The position numbers and the translations under genes are program-made. The notes beneath the pieces were generated by a model. The model searched no databases. It was given only the letters and a program-made list of their open reading frames with translations, and was not told the origin of the DNA. A stretch of 17,637 bases of DNA from NCBI GenBank assembly GCA_964440345.1, contig CAYTSA010000084.1, forward strand, positions 1 through 17,637. The letters run 5' to 3'. The DNA comes from CAYTSA01 sp964440345. Its GTDB lineage: Bacteria > Desulfobacterota > Desulfovibrionia > Desulfovibrionales > Desulfovibrionaceae. The stretch's first letter is position 1. Every line of letters begins with the position of its first letter. Below, piece after piece: positions 6,455-12,539 of this stretch.

Positions 6455-6934
6455 CTATTGTCCCTTTGCTGTGACAGGCAAATTTTCCCTGTTCCAGAGG
6501 GTCCAGCCGTTGACCAGGACGCGAACATTGTCAAAGCCCGCCGTGTGCAGCGACGCCGCGAGCTCGTGGCTCAGGGGGCAGCGCTCCCCGTCGCAGTAAG
6601 TGATGAGAACTTCCTTGCCTTGCAGTTTTGGGGTCAGCTCGCCAGCAATGAAATCGAACTCCTCTGCAGGCACGGGAAGGGCGCCCTGAATATGTCCATC
6701 CTCGTATTCGAAGCGGGAGCGCGCGTCGAGAAACACCGCTCTGCCAGAGAGGAAAAGCATGGCGGCGTCCTTGACTGAAATCGTTTCCCCTCCATTGTCG
6801 AGGTCAACAGCGCTTTCCTCGGCATGGAGCAGTGGCAGGCCATGAGGGCGTAGCGCATTGGAGCCCAAGGCCAATACTGTAGATAGGGTTATGATACATA
6901 AACTCTGTAGTAGTATTTTCATCAACGGCTGCAT
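6455..6934 (-). CDS. Exported rhodanese-like sulfurtransferase
   Basis: A 159-residue protein with a single rhodanese domain. The start is ATG 6934, chosen because GGAG lies 8 nt upstream and a signal peptide follows at once (KILLQSLCIITLSTVLALG); the frame stays open further upstream, but no ribosome site supports an earlier start. The domain spans about 50-155: VFLDARSRFEYEDGHIQGA is the conserved pre-active-site motif, and the active-site loop is C114-D-G-E-R-C119, with Cys114 as the sulfur acceptor and a second Cys in the loop. It would carry persulfide sulfur in the periplasm. It sits between the selenoprotein and the MauE/DoxX gene with gaps of 16 and 2 bp, clearly one operon. Confidence 0.85.
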   Translation of the reverse strand: MQPLMKILLQSLCIITLSTVLALGSNALRPHGLPLLHAEESAVDLDNGGETISVKDAAMLFLSGRAVFLDARSRFEYEDGHIQGALPVPAEEFDFIAGELTPKLQGKEVLITYCDGERCPLSHELAASLHTAGFDNVRVLVNGWTLWNRENLPVTAKGQ

Positions 6935-6950
6935 GTTTAATTCTCCAGAG

Positions 6951-7832
6951 TTAATTGTTTTGCATAAGTTCCAGGACCTGTATTGAGCCAGGAATATCGC
7001 CGTAAAGAGGGATGACTTTGAAATCGAAGTCAACGCCCATGACCCAAGAGCCCAGGGAAGTCGAGCCCGGCTCTCTCTCTGGAACCCGCTTTATGTCGAT
7101 ACGTGAAACTACCGCCCCTTTGTAATATGGGCGGAGCCAGAAGGTTTCTCCCTGTTTGCGCTGCACGCCGTCATAGCTTCTGCCCAGGCCGCTGCCGAGC
7201 AGGATATGAAAAAAATCGGGATGAGACCGCGCGAGACGTTCTTCATAAGGGGACCCCAGGTGGCTGACGCCAACAAGTATGTCAGCCGCTTTTTTTGCCG
7301 CTGCGACTTGCTGCTCCAGAAACTGCTGTGCAGCAGCATCCATGTCAGCCCCGTCAATGGCTGGTACAAAGACAAAAGCCAGCGTAACGCCGTTGATTTG
7401 CACCACCTCGAAACTGCGCTGAGCAGTCTCCTCCTTCCAGCGCAGAGGCGGCTCCACGGCCTGTTCATGGAGCCAGCGCCACTCTATTGGCGCAAGGTGG
7501 ACGACGTCATAGTCCAACACTTCGTACAACTCCTTGAAGTTTTGCGGAAAGTAGTCAGACGCCGGCGCTCCTTGCGGGGACAGAAGTTCGAACCCCCCGC
7601 ATATGGCGACAACCCTGTCCCCGCCTACTTCCTGGCGCAGCCTTGACATGACAGTAGCCCGCCGGGCCACTCCGCCGATTGTCCTGTTGCCTCACGTAGG
7701 GCACGCATGAAAGTATCCGAAGCCGTTGGCTGTATAGAGGAGCCGCACAAGAGGGCTTTCCTGCTCTGCGGCTGCAGCTTTTCCTGTTGCCAACAACAGG
7801 GAGACCGCCAGAAGAATCAAAAGCTTATTCAT
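6951..7832 (-). CDS. UshA-like selenoprotein with CPTU motif (UGA read as Sec)
   Basis: A 293-codon gene with an in-frame UGA at codon 47 (7694-7692). Reading starts at ATG 7832, with GAGG 8 nt upstream and the ccdA stop just before. Residues 1-22 are a clean signal peptide (NKLLILLAVSLLLATGKAAA). Then LLYTANGFGYFHACPT-U-G continues in frame into GGVARRATVMSRL and the rest. The UGA forms a CxxU redox motif (Cys44, Sec47). Downstream, AGUGGCCC-GGC-GGGCUACU can form a SECIS hairpin. The fold resembles the 5'-nucleotidase/UshA metallophosphatase N-domain (LLYTAN, VSHLGS at 189-194), but the usual metal motifs NDxHG and GGHS appear as NGFG and GSGLG. A periplasmic thiol or selenium redox role fed by CcdA and thioredoxin is inferred. 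A frame broken by mutation is the alternative, less likely given the hairpin and the Cys at -3. Confidence 0.85.
7653..7671 (-). promoter_or_regulatory. Predicted bacterial SECIS hairpin
   Basis: On the minus strand the 8-bp stem AGUGGCCC / GGGCUACU (one G-U pair) closes a GGC loop. The loop begins 28 nt after the UGA, within the 16-37 nt window usual for bacterial SECIS elements, and has the expected G in its first positions. It would recruit SelB with Sec-tRNA. Confidence 0.7.
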
Positions 7833-7841
7833 TATGCAGCC

Positions 7842-8549
7842 TCATGCTGTTGGAAGAAAAGGATACGCCAAGAAATAGACGCCCAACAGCCCGATAAGCG
7901 CGCCCGCAAACTTGCGAAAGAACACCCCGCCCCGCTGCCAGGCGCTGTTGGCCAGAAATCGCTTGACCAGTGCGGTGGAGCTGCCGGCGATGGCAATGGG
8001 GATGCAGTGGCCTATCCCAAAGAGGATGATGAAGATGACGCCCGTGACGATCTTTTCCTGCACCGTGATGATTGCCAGAATGGGGGCGATGAATCCGAAA
8101 GTGCATGATCCAGACAAAACACCGTAGGCAAGTCCCAGTGCGAAAGCACCCCACAGCCCCTTGAACTTGAGCCGTCCCATAAGGCCTCCGGAAAGGGAAC
8201 ACTTGGCAACGCCCAGCATGTCCAGAGACAGCCAGATCAGGATCAAGCCGATGAGGATCGTCCAATAGGGGCCGATATCGCCCAACATGCGCCCAAGCAG
8301 GGAGCAGAGGATTCCGATGGCGGCAATGGTGATGAACAGGCCGATGGTGAACAGAACGGCATAGAGTGACGCCTTGCGGCTTTCGATGTGCGCATCCTGC
8401 CCCCCGACATAGCCGACAATGAGCGGAATGGACGCCAGATGGCAGGGGCTGAAAAGCACACTGACAACCCCCCAGAGGAAACAGCCCAAGGCTCCCAATA
8501 GCAGGCCCCCAGACATCCAGGAGTTGATGGTGAGAAGTAACTGGTCCAT
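7842..8549 (-). CDS. ccdA: CcdA-type transmembrane thiol reductant transporter
   Basis: A 235-residue, six-segment inner-membrane protein that moves electrons from cytoplasmic thioredoxin to periplasmic thiol proteins. It carries the two redox cysteines of the DsbD-beta/CcdA family: Cys36 in FSPCHLASIPLIVGY (segment 1) and Cys149 in SGSCTFGFIAPIL (segment 4). The two halves repeat internally, as in the family. The usual SPCVLP is SPCHLASIP and the usual CTGP is CTFGF, so it belongs to a divergent subgroup. Neighbour spacing is 2 bp from the thioredoxin and 9 bp to the selenoprotein, so it most likely feeds both. Confidence 0.88.
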   Translation of the reverse strand: MDQLLLTINSWMSGGLLLGALGCFLWGVVSVLFSPCHLASIPLIVGYVGGQDAHIESRKASLYAVLFTIGLFITIAAIGILCSLLGRMLGDIGPYWTILIGLILIWLSLDMLGVAKCSLSGGLMGRLKFKGLWGAFALGLAYGVLSGSCTFGFIAPILAIITVQEKIVTGVIFIILFGIGHCIPIAIAGSSTALVKRFLANSAWQRGGVFFRKFAGALIGLLGVYFLAYPFLPTA

Positions 8550-8551
8550 GG

Positions 8552-8977
8552 TTATTTAACTCCCAGTTTTTCAAGGACGGCGACAATGGACTTTTTGTCC
8601 ATGAAGCCAATGTGGCGCATTTGCTCCTTGCCCTGGGCGTCATAGAATATCTGGGTGGGAATGGTCTTGATGCCGAACTCACCTACGGCGTCATTGTTTT
8701 CCCATACATCAATGAAGATGATGGCTGCGCGTCCTTCATATTCCTTTTCCAGCTGCTCCAGGATCGGCGCCATCATCTTGCAGGGGATGCATTTTTTTGC
8801 GCCTAGGTCCACCATGGTTACGACGCCAGGCACAGGAATGGGTTGAGACTGGTCGGCATGAGCGGACGAAACCGCACCCTGACCGCCAGACATGAAGAAC
8901 AGCGCCCCGCAGATTGTCGCTATGGTCAGCAGAGCGGCGACTTCGGAACGTAAGAAAATAGATAGTTTTTTGGTCAT
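8552..8977 (-). CDS. Periplasmic (membrane-tethered) thioredoxin
   Basis: A 141-residue thioredoxin-fold protein. The N-terminal hydrophobic stretch (VAALLTIATICGALFFMSGG, residues 13-32) is a signal peptide or anchor; an AHA-D site near residue 42 suits cleavage. The active site is C63-I-P-C66-K after MVDLGAKK, and the cis-proline lies in KTIPTQIF (Pro107). This is the expected periplasmic partner of the adjacent CcdA: it would accept electrons and reduce thiols on exported substrates such as the selenoprotein. The gene overlaps the DGC gene by 4 bp (ATGA), so translation is coupled. Confidence 0.9.
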   Translation of the reverse strand: MTKKLSIFLRSEVAALLTIATICGALFFMSGGQGAVSSAHADQSQPIPVPGVVTMVDLGAKKCIPCKMMAPILEQLEKEYEGRAAIIFIDVWENNDAVGEFGIKTIPTQIFYDAQGKEQMRHIGFMDKKSIVAVLEKLGVK

Positions 8978-9342
8978 GCCAGCTGCTCCATTGCTTTTTT
9001 GGCCACCTGTAAAATGGCGGTTTCATTAGGCTCAGAGCGCCCTTTTTTGAATCCGATATCGGAAAGACGTAAATGACTGATATTTGCAAAGCCGGCTTCT
9101 TCGAGCGTCTTCTTCGCGCAATCCAAAGGGCAGCCGTCTATGACCAGGATTCTAGACGCAGCTTCAGTGGTTTTCATAATTCCGGAAACTCTTCCGCCGA
9201 CGCCTGCCAAGCAAAACATGTTGCCGCAGCCGTCGCGTGTAAGCTTCCTGGCGGCCAAGTCTGTCAGAGCGCCGACATCTGCTCCGCCAGAGCAAGAGAA
9301 AATGAGCTTGGGAGCTGCATTGCAAGCGCATTCAATATTCAT
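8974..9342 (-). CDS. DGC-domain putative zinc-binding protein
   Basis: A 122-residue cytoplasmic protein of the DGC family (named after its Asp-Gly-Cys motif, Pfam PF08859). It shows FSCSGGADVGALTDLAARKL at the N-terminus, NMFCLAG in the middle and DGCPLDCAKKTLEEAG (Cys71, Cys75); these cysteines are the presumed metal or thiol ligands. The start at ATG 9342 gives a sensible distance to GAGGAG; the ATG at 9351 would sit directly on it. Function is unproven, but the gene often travels with ArsP-like permeases, small thioredoxins and CcdA in anaerobes (from memory). Coupled to the thioredoxin by a 4-bp overlap. Confidence 0.82.
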   Translation of the reverse strand: MNIECACNAAPKLIFSCSGGADVGALTDLAARKLTRDGCGNMFCLAGVGGRVSGIMKTTEAASRILVIDGCPLDCAKKTLEEAGFANISHLRLSDIGFKKGRSEPNETAILQVAKKAMEQLA

Positions 9343-9408
9343 TGCGATCATCTCCTCTTTGAATACTTGGGTTAGGTGTGGAGCAAAATACTAGACCTAT
9401 AATTGAGC

Positions 9409-9437
9409 CCCTGGCCCTGTTTTTAACAGCGCCAGGG
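9409..9437. promoter_or_regulatory. Intra-operon stem-loop
   Basis: CCCTGGC-C-CTGTT / AACAG-C-GCCAGGG with a TTT loop gives 12 paired bases with one C-C mismatch. It sits in the 131-bp gap between the small thioredoxin and the DGC gene, the only sizeable gap in the cassette below the permease. No T-tract follows, so RNA processing, protection or partial attenuation is more likely than full termination. Confidence 0.5.
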
Positions 9438-9473
9438 TCGCCTTAGGGACGGAACTACGCTTCGAATATCGAA

Positions 9474-9707
9474 TCAGGCGAGCATTTGTTTGAGCTCGCT
9501 TGTGGACGGCGCCCTGCCGGCCGCCTTGACCTCGCCGTCCACCACCAGGGCAGGGGTGGCCATGACGCCGTACTGCATCATCTGCTGGATGTCAGTTATC
9601 TTCTCTATCTCGGCTTCGACGCCCAGCTCTGAGACAACGGCTTCAACATCCTTTTTCAGTTTTTCGCATTTGGGACAACCTGTTCCAAGAATATAAACCT
9701 TTTTCAT
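9474..9707 (-). CDS. Small thioredoxin-family CxxC protein (redox-active disulfide protein 2 type)
   Basis: A 77-residue cytoplasmic thioredoxin/glutaredoxin-fold protein. KKVYILGTGCPKCEKLKKDV carries C11-P-K-C14 right after beta-1, and GVMATPALVVDGEVKAAGR holds the cis-Pro region. It matches the TM0996/MTH895 mini-thioredoxin family in size and motif. These are typically encoded beside the ArsP-like permease, as here (gap 15 bp). It may reduce or hand over the permease's substrate at the membrane (inference). Confidence 0.88.
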   Translation of the reverse strand: MKKVYILGTGCPKCEKLKKDVEAVVSELGVEAEIEKITDIQQMMQYGVMATPALVVDGEVKAAGRAPSTSELKQMLA

Positions 9708-9722
9708 GCTTCGCTCCTTCGT

Positions 9723-11024
9723 TTAGGTGACAATGCCGCCATAGATGACGCCGCTCAGAGTGGCCATGATGACCACAAGCGTGACAAAGACTATTGTTTT
9801 TTGCGTGCCCATGACGCTGCGGATAACAAGCATGTTGGGCAAGCTCAGCGCTGGGCCTGCCAGTAGCAGCGCCAGCGCTGGGCCCTGCCCCATGCCGTTG
9901 CCGATAAGCCCCTGTAAAATGGGCACTTCAGTAAGGGTGGCAAAATACATGAATGCGCCGGCAAAAGAGGCTACGAAATTTGAAAGGATGGAGTTGCCCC
10001 CGACAGCTGCAGCGACCCAGTCAGAGGGTATAAGTCCCTCGTTTCCAGGCCGTCCCAGCAGAGCGCCGGCAATGAGCACGCCATAGAGCAGCAGGGGCAT
10101 GATCTGTTTGGCGAACCCCCAGCTCTGGCTGAACCACTCGCCAAGTTCGTCTTCCCGGGTGCTGGTGAGCACGCTCAGGCCAATAATTCCGGCAACAAAC
10201 GCGATTTGCGGAGAATGAGGAAAGAGAAGGCCGATAAGGAAAGCCGGCAGCGCAGCCAGAACTCCGTGCAGCAGCTTGACCTTGAACCAAGCCACTAGCG
10301 TGGCTGCGAAACCCAGCGCAAAAAGGGACGTTATTATCCACTTGGCGTTGTATATGCCGGCCCACAGCCCTGTGTCCTCGGCTGGCGCCCCCCAGTTCGC
10401 GAAAACCAGCACCCCGACCATCATGGCAAAGTACACTGCGTTTTGCCACAAGGGGCGCTCCACCTCGGGCTCTGGCATGGCAGCCATTTGCGCCGCCTTT
10501 TCACTCTCCTCTTTGCGATAGATGAAGTGCATCAGCAGGCCAATGACCACGCTGAACAATATCGCCCCAACAGCGCGGGCAAGACCAAGCTGGGGGCCGA
10601 GGATGCGCGCAGTGAGAATAATGGCCAGAATGTTGATCGCCGGACCTGAATAGAGAAAGGCGGAAGCCGGACCGAGGCCCGCGCCCATGCGGTAGATGCC
10701 TGCAAATAAAGGCAAAATGGTGCAAGAGCAAACAGCCAGCACTGATCCGGAACAAGAGGCGACGCCGTATGCGCAAAACTTGTTGGCTGTTGGCCCCAGG
10801 TACTTCATAACCGAAGCCTGGCTGATGAAAACGCCTATAGCCCCGGCGATGAAAAACGCCGGCGCCAGGCAGAGAAGAACGTGCTCCTGTGCGTACCACT
10901 TCGTAAGATACAACGCTTCAAAAATGGCGTTGGAAAATCTATCCCAGTCCAGGGGTAAGTAAAAGAAGAGCAAAAAGACGCCCACCATGATGAGCAGGGG
11001 CTTCCATTCTTTTTTCCAGAACAT
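9723..11024 (-). CDS. ArsP/DUF318-type permease
   Basis: A 433-residue inner-membrane permease (PF03773) with about ten hydrophobic segments in two halves. The signature is CAYGVASCSGSVLAVCSCTI, with Cys91, Cys99 and Cys101 at the core, and FLYSGPAINILAI after it. The second half repeats the pattern (GNSILSNFVASFAGAFMYFA, LLAGPALSLPNMLV). Family members export organoarsenicals such as methylarsenite or roxarsone products; others have no known substrate. The start is the ATG at 11024 with GGGAGG upstream; an in-frame TTG at 11042 lies on that ribosome site and is rejected. It follows arsR after 66 bp that hold an operator-like palindrome. Confidence 0.88.
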   Translation of the reverse strand: MFWKKEWKPLLIMVGVFLLFFYLPLDWDRFSNAIFEALYLTKWYAQEHVLLCLAPAFFIAGAIGVFISQASVMKYLGPTANKFCAYGVASCSGSVLAVCSCTILPLFAGIYRMGAGLGPASAFLYSGPAINILAIILTARILGPQLGLARAVGAILFSVVIGLLMHFIYRKEESEKAAQMAAMPEPEVERPLWQNAVYFAMMVGVLVFANWGAPAEDTGLWAGIYNAKWIITSLFALGFAATLVAWFKVKLLHGVLAALPAFLIGLLFPHSPQIAFVAGIIGLSVLTSTREDELGEWFSQSWGFAKQIMPLLLYGVLIAGALLGRPGNEGLIPSDWVAAAVGGNSILSNFVASFAGAFMYFATLTEVPILQGLIGNGMGQGPALALLLAGPALSLPNMLVIRSVMGTQKTIVFVTLVVIMATLSGVIYGGIVT

Positions 11025-11052
11025 AGACAAAGGACCTCCCAACGTTACGTTT

Positions 11053-11074
11053 AACTTGGCAATTTTGCCAAGTT
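11053..11074. promoter_or_regulatory. Perfect palindrome, probable ArsR operator 2
   Basis: AACTTGGCAA-TT-TTGCCAAGTT has 10-bp perfect arms. The core CTTGG-N8-CCAAG (11055-11072) is identical in half-sites and spacing to the site upstream of arsR (11408-11425). It lies between arsR and the permease start, 29 bp before the permease ATG. Confidence 0.7.
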
Positions 11075-11090
11075 GATCTGCAAAAAAAAA

Positions 11091-11399
11091 TCAGCGCTTG
11101 CGCGCCTCGATGACAGATTCAATGCATTTAAAAAAGCTGACTACACAAGAAGCCTTAAGCCGATAGTACACTTGAAGCCCTCTCTTGTCGTCCTCCACGA
11201 TGCCGGCTTTCTTGAGCAATGAGAGGTGCTTGGAGACTGTAGACATATCATGTCCCACGAGTTCTGTCAGCTCACAAACACAACGCTCGCCCCTGGAGAG
11301 CTCGTCGATGATCAAGAGCCGTGAAGGGTGAGCCATGGCCTTCATGACCATTGCCCGCTCGGTAAAGTCTTCAATGCGCAGTTTAGTCAGCGTTTCCAT
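11091..11399 (-). CDS. ArsR/SmtB-family metal- or thiol-sensing repressor
   Basis: A 102-residue winged-helix repressor that would leave DNA when it binds a thiophilic ligand. The start at M (ATG 11399) was chosen because AAGGAAAA lies upstream and the family fold begins there; an upstream extension to 11462 would cover the promoter. MAHPSRLLIIDEL is the alpha-2 part, ERCVCEL is the alpha-3 metal site (Cys40, Cys42, like ArsR ELCVCDL), HDMSTVSKHLSLLKKAGIV is the recognition helix, and RGLQVYYRL is the wing. Two further cysteines (85, 92) lie in the last helix and could complete a thiol site. First gene of the minus-strand cassette. Confidence 0.9.
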   Translation of the reverse strand: METLTKLRIEDFTERAMVMKAMAHPSRLLIIDELSRGERCVCELTELVGHDMSTVSKHLSLLKKAGIVEDDKRGLQVYYRLKASCVVSFFKCIESVIEARKR

Positions 11400-11407
11400 G
11401 AGTTTTC

Positions 11408-11425
11408 CTTGGTTGTTTGGCCAAG
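11408..11425. promoter_or_regulatory. Probable ArsR operator 1
   Basis: CTTGG (11408-11412) and CCAAG (11421-11425) are 8 nt apart, matching the site at 11055-11072. The site overlaps the expected transcription start of arsR, just downstream of the -10 box, which suits autorepression. Confidence 0.65.
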
Positions 11426-11429
11426 TGGT

Positions 11430-11462
11430 TTTATACCTAACTTCCGTACTGATTGCTGTCAA
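11430..11462 (-). promoter_or_regulatory. Sigma-70 promoter of arsR cassette
   Basis: On the minus strand a perfect -35 TTGACA (11462-11457) is followed by 17 nt and TAGGTA (11439-11434), with TATAAA overlapping (11435-11430). It lies about 35-60 bp upstream of the arsR ATG. Confidence 0.6.
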
Positions 11463-11508
11463 GCGTCACCCTGCCCCAATGTCATTAACAAATGGAAAGG
11501 CTGCACGC

Positions 11509-11537
11509 TTGTCAGAAACGCTGCTCTCCTTTAAACT
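11509..11537 (+). promoter_or_regulatory. Possible sigma-70 promoter for the PhnD-like gene
   Basis: TTGTCA (11509-11514), 17 nt, TAAACT (11532-11537). The -10 box ends only 6 nt before ATG 11544, so either the mRNA is nearly leaderless or translation starts further in. Confidence 0.3.
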
Positions 11538-11543
11538 GCAAGC

Positions 11544-12539
11544 ATGGACAGAAGCATCACGACTATTGACGGCTTGGCGCAACAGCTCCAATGTTGCGCC
11601 ATGGTTGTCATGTCCGCCGCCATTTTTTGTTGTCTCGCCAGTCTTTATGGATGCTCAGACGGGGGAGACGAAGCGCCAATAGTCATAGACTTTTCAGAGA
11701 GTGCGCCAGCCGGGCCAGCTCCCGCCGCAGAGGATGCAAAAACGCAGATATTCGGGGCAGTGAGCGCGATGATCTCGCCCAAGGAGACATTCGACCTCTA
11801 CCGCCGACTCATGCTCTACGTCAGCCAACGTCTGGACCGCAAGCTCGTCTTCGTGCAGCGCAAGACTTACTCTGAAATCAGCGCCATGTTCCTGCGCGGA
11901 GAACTGGACTTCGCTTTTGTGTGTTCAGGGCCTTACGCTACTGGCGCCGCCCAGGTTGCCGTAGCAACCCCGGTGGTGCAGGGCGGCGCGCAGTATCACT
12001 CATATCTTATTGTGAGCACAGACAGCCCTGCCAAGGATTTGGAAGACCTCCGAGGCAAACGCTTCGCCTTCACTGACCCACACTCCAACACGGGCCGGCT
12101 GGCGCCTCTGTCGTGGCTTATGGAAGCGGGTGAGACGCCTGAAACGTTCTTCTCCGATAGCATCTTCACTTACAGCCACGACAACTCCATTATGGCTGTG
12201 GCGCAGAACCTGGTGGACGGCGCCGCCGTAGACAGCTTGATTTGGGAATACCTGTCGCGGCGCGGCTCCCCCCATGTCAGCAAAACGCGCATCATTCGCC
12301 GCTCTAAGCCATTTGGCAACCCGCCCATAGTTGTTTCGTCCCGGCTTTCGCCCACGCTGCAGCAGCGCATACAACAAGTGCTGCTTTCCTTGCATGAAAC
12401 CCCAGAAGGCGCCGCCATCCTTAAGGACCTGGCCGTTGAGCGGTTTGTGCAGCCACAGGAGGAATGGTACGAGCCCATTCGCATCATGCACAATAACCTT
12501 GTGGAATGGGGGCTGGTAGAAGATGTTCCGCTCCCTTAA
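11544..12539 (+). CDS. PhnD-like solute-binding lipoprotein
   Basis: A 331-residue periplasmic binding protein of the phosphate/phosphite/phosphonate (PhnD) type. A hydrophobic signal (MVVMSAAIFCCLASLYGC) ends in the lipobox L-Y-G-C37, so it would be lipid-anchored on the periplasmic side. The binding fold follows: FGAVSAMISPKETFDLYRRL, LDFAFVCSGPYA, DLRGKRFAFTDPHSNTGRL, FTYSHDNSIMAVAQNLVDGAAVDSLIWEY and a final PEGAAILKDL helix. No ABC permease or ATPase is nearby. Instead the gene overlaps the membrane sigma-54 activator by 17 bp, so it is more likely a sensory ligand binder than a transporter part. No clear ribosome site precedes ATG 11544; ATG 11601 or 11610 are alternatives that would still give a signal peptide. 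Confidence 0.8.
   Translation: MDRSITTIDGLAQQLQCCAMVVMSAAIFCCLASLYGCSDGGDEAPIVIDFSESAPAGPAPAAEDAKTQIFGAVSAMISPKETFDLYRRLMLYVSQRLDRKLVFVQRKTYSEISAMFLRGELDFAFVCSGPYATGAAQVAVATPVVQGGAQYHSYLIVSTDSPAKDLEDLRGKRFAFTDPHSNTGRLAPLSWLMEAGETPETFFSDSIFTYSHDNSIMAVAQNLVDGAAVDSLIWEYLSRRGSPHVSKTRIIRRSKPFGNPPIVVSSRLSPTLQQRIQQVLLSLHETPEGAAILKDLAVERFVQPQEEWYEPIRIMHNNLVEWGLVEDVPLP

Noticed and set aside
7668..7670. GTG 7670 as the true start of the UshA-like gene
   Set aside because: It lies inside the conserved GGVARRA stretch and lacks a ribosome site, and starting there removes a clear signal peptide that is in frame upstream.
11053..11074. Terminator between arsR and the permease
   Set aside because: No T-tract in the direction of transcription; identical half-sites and spacing upstream of arsR favour an operator.
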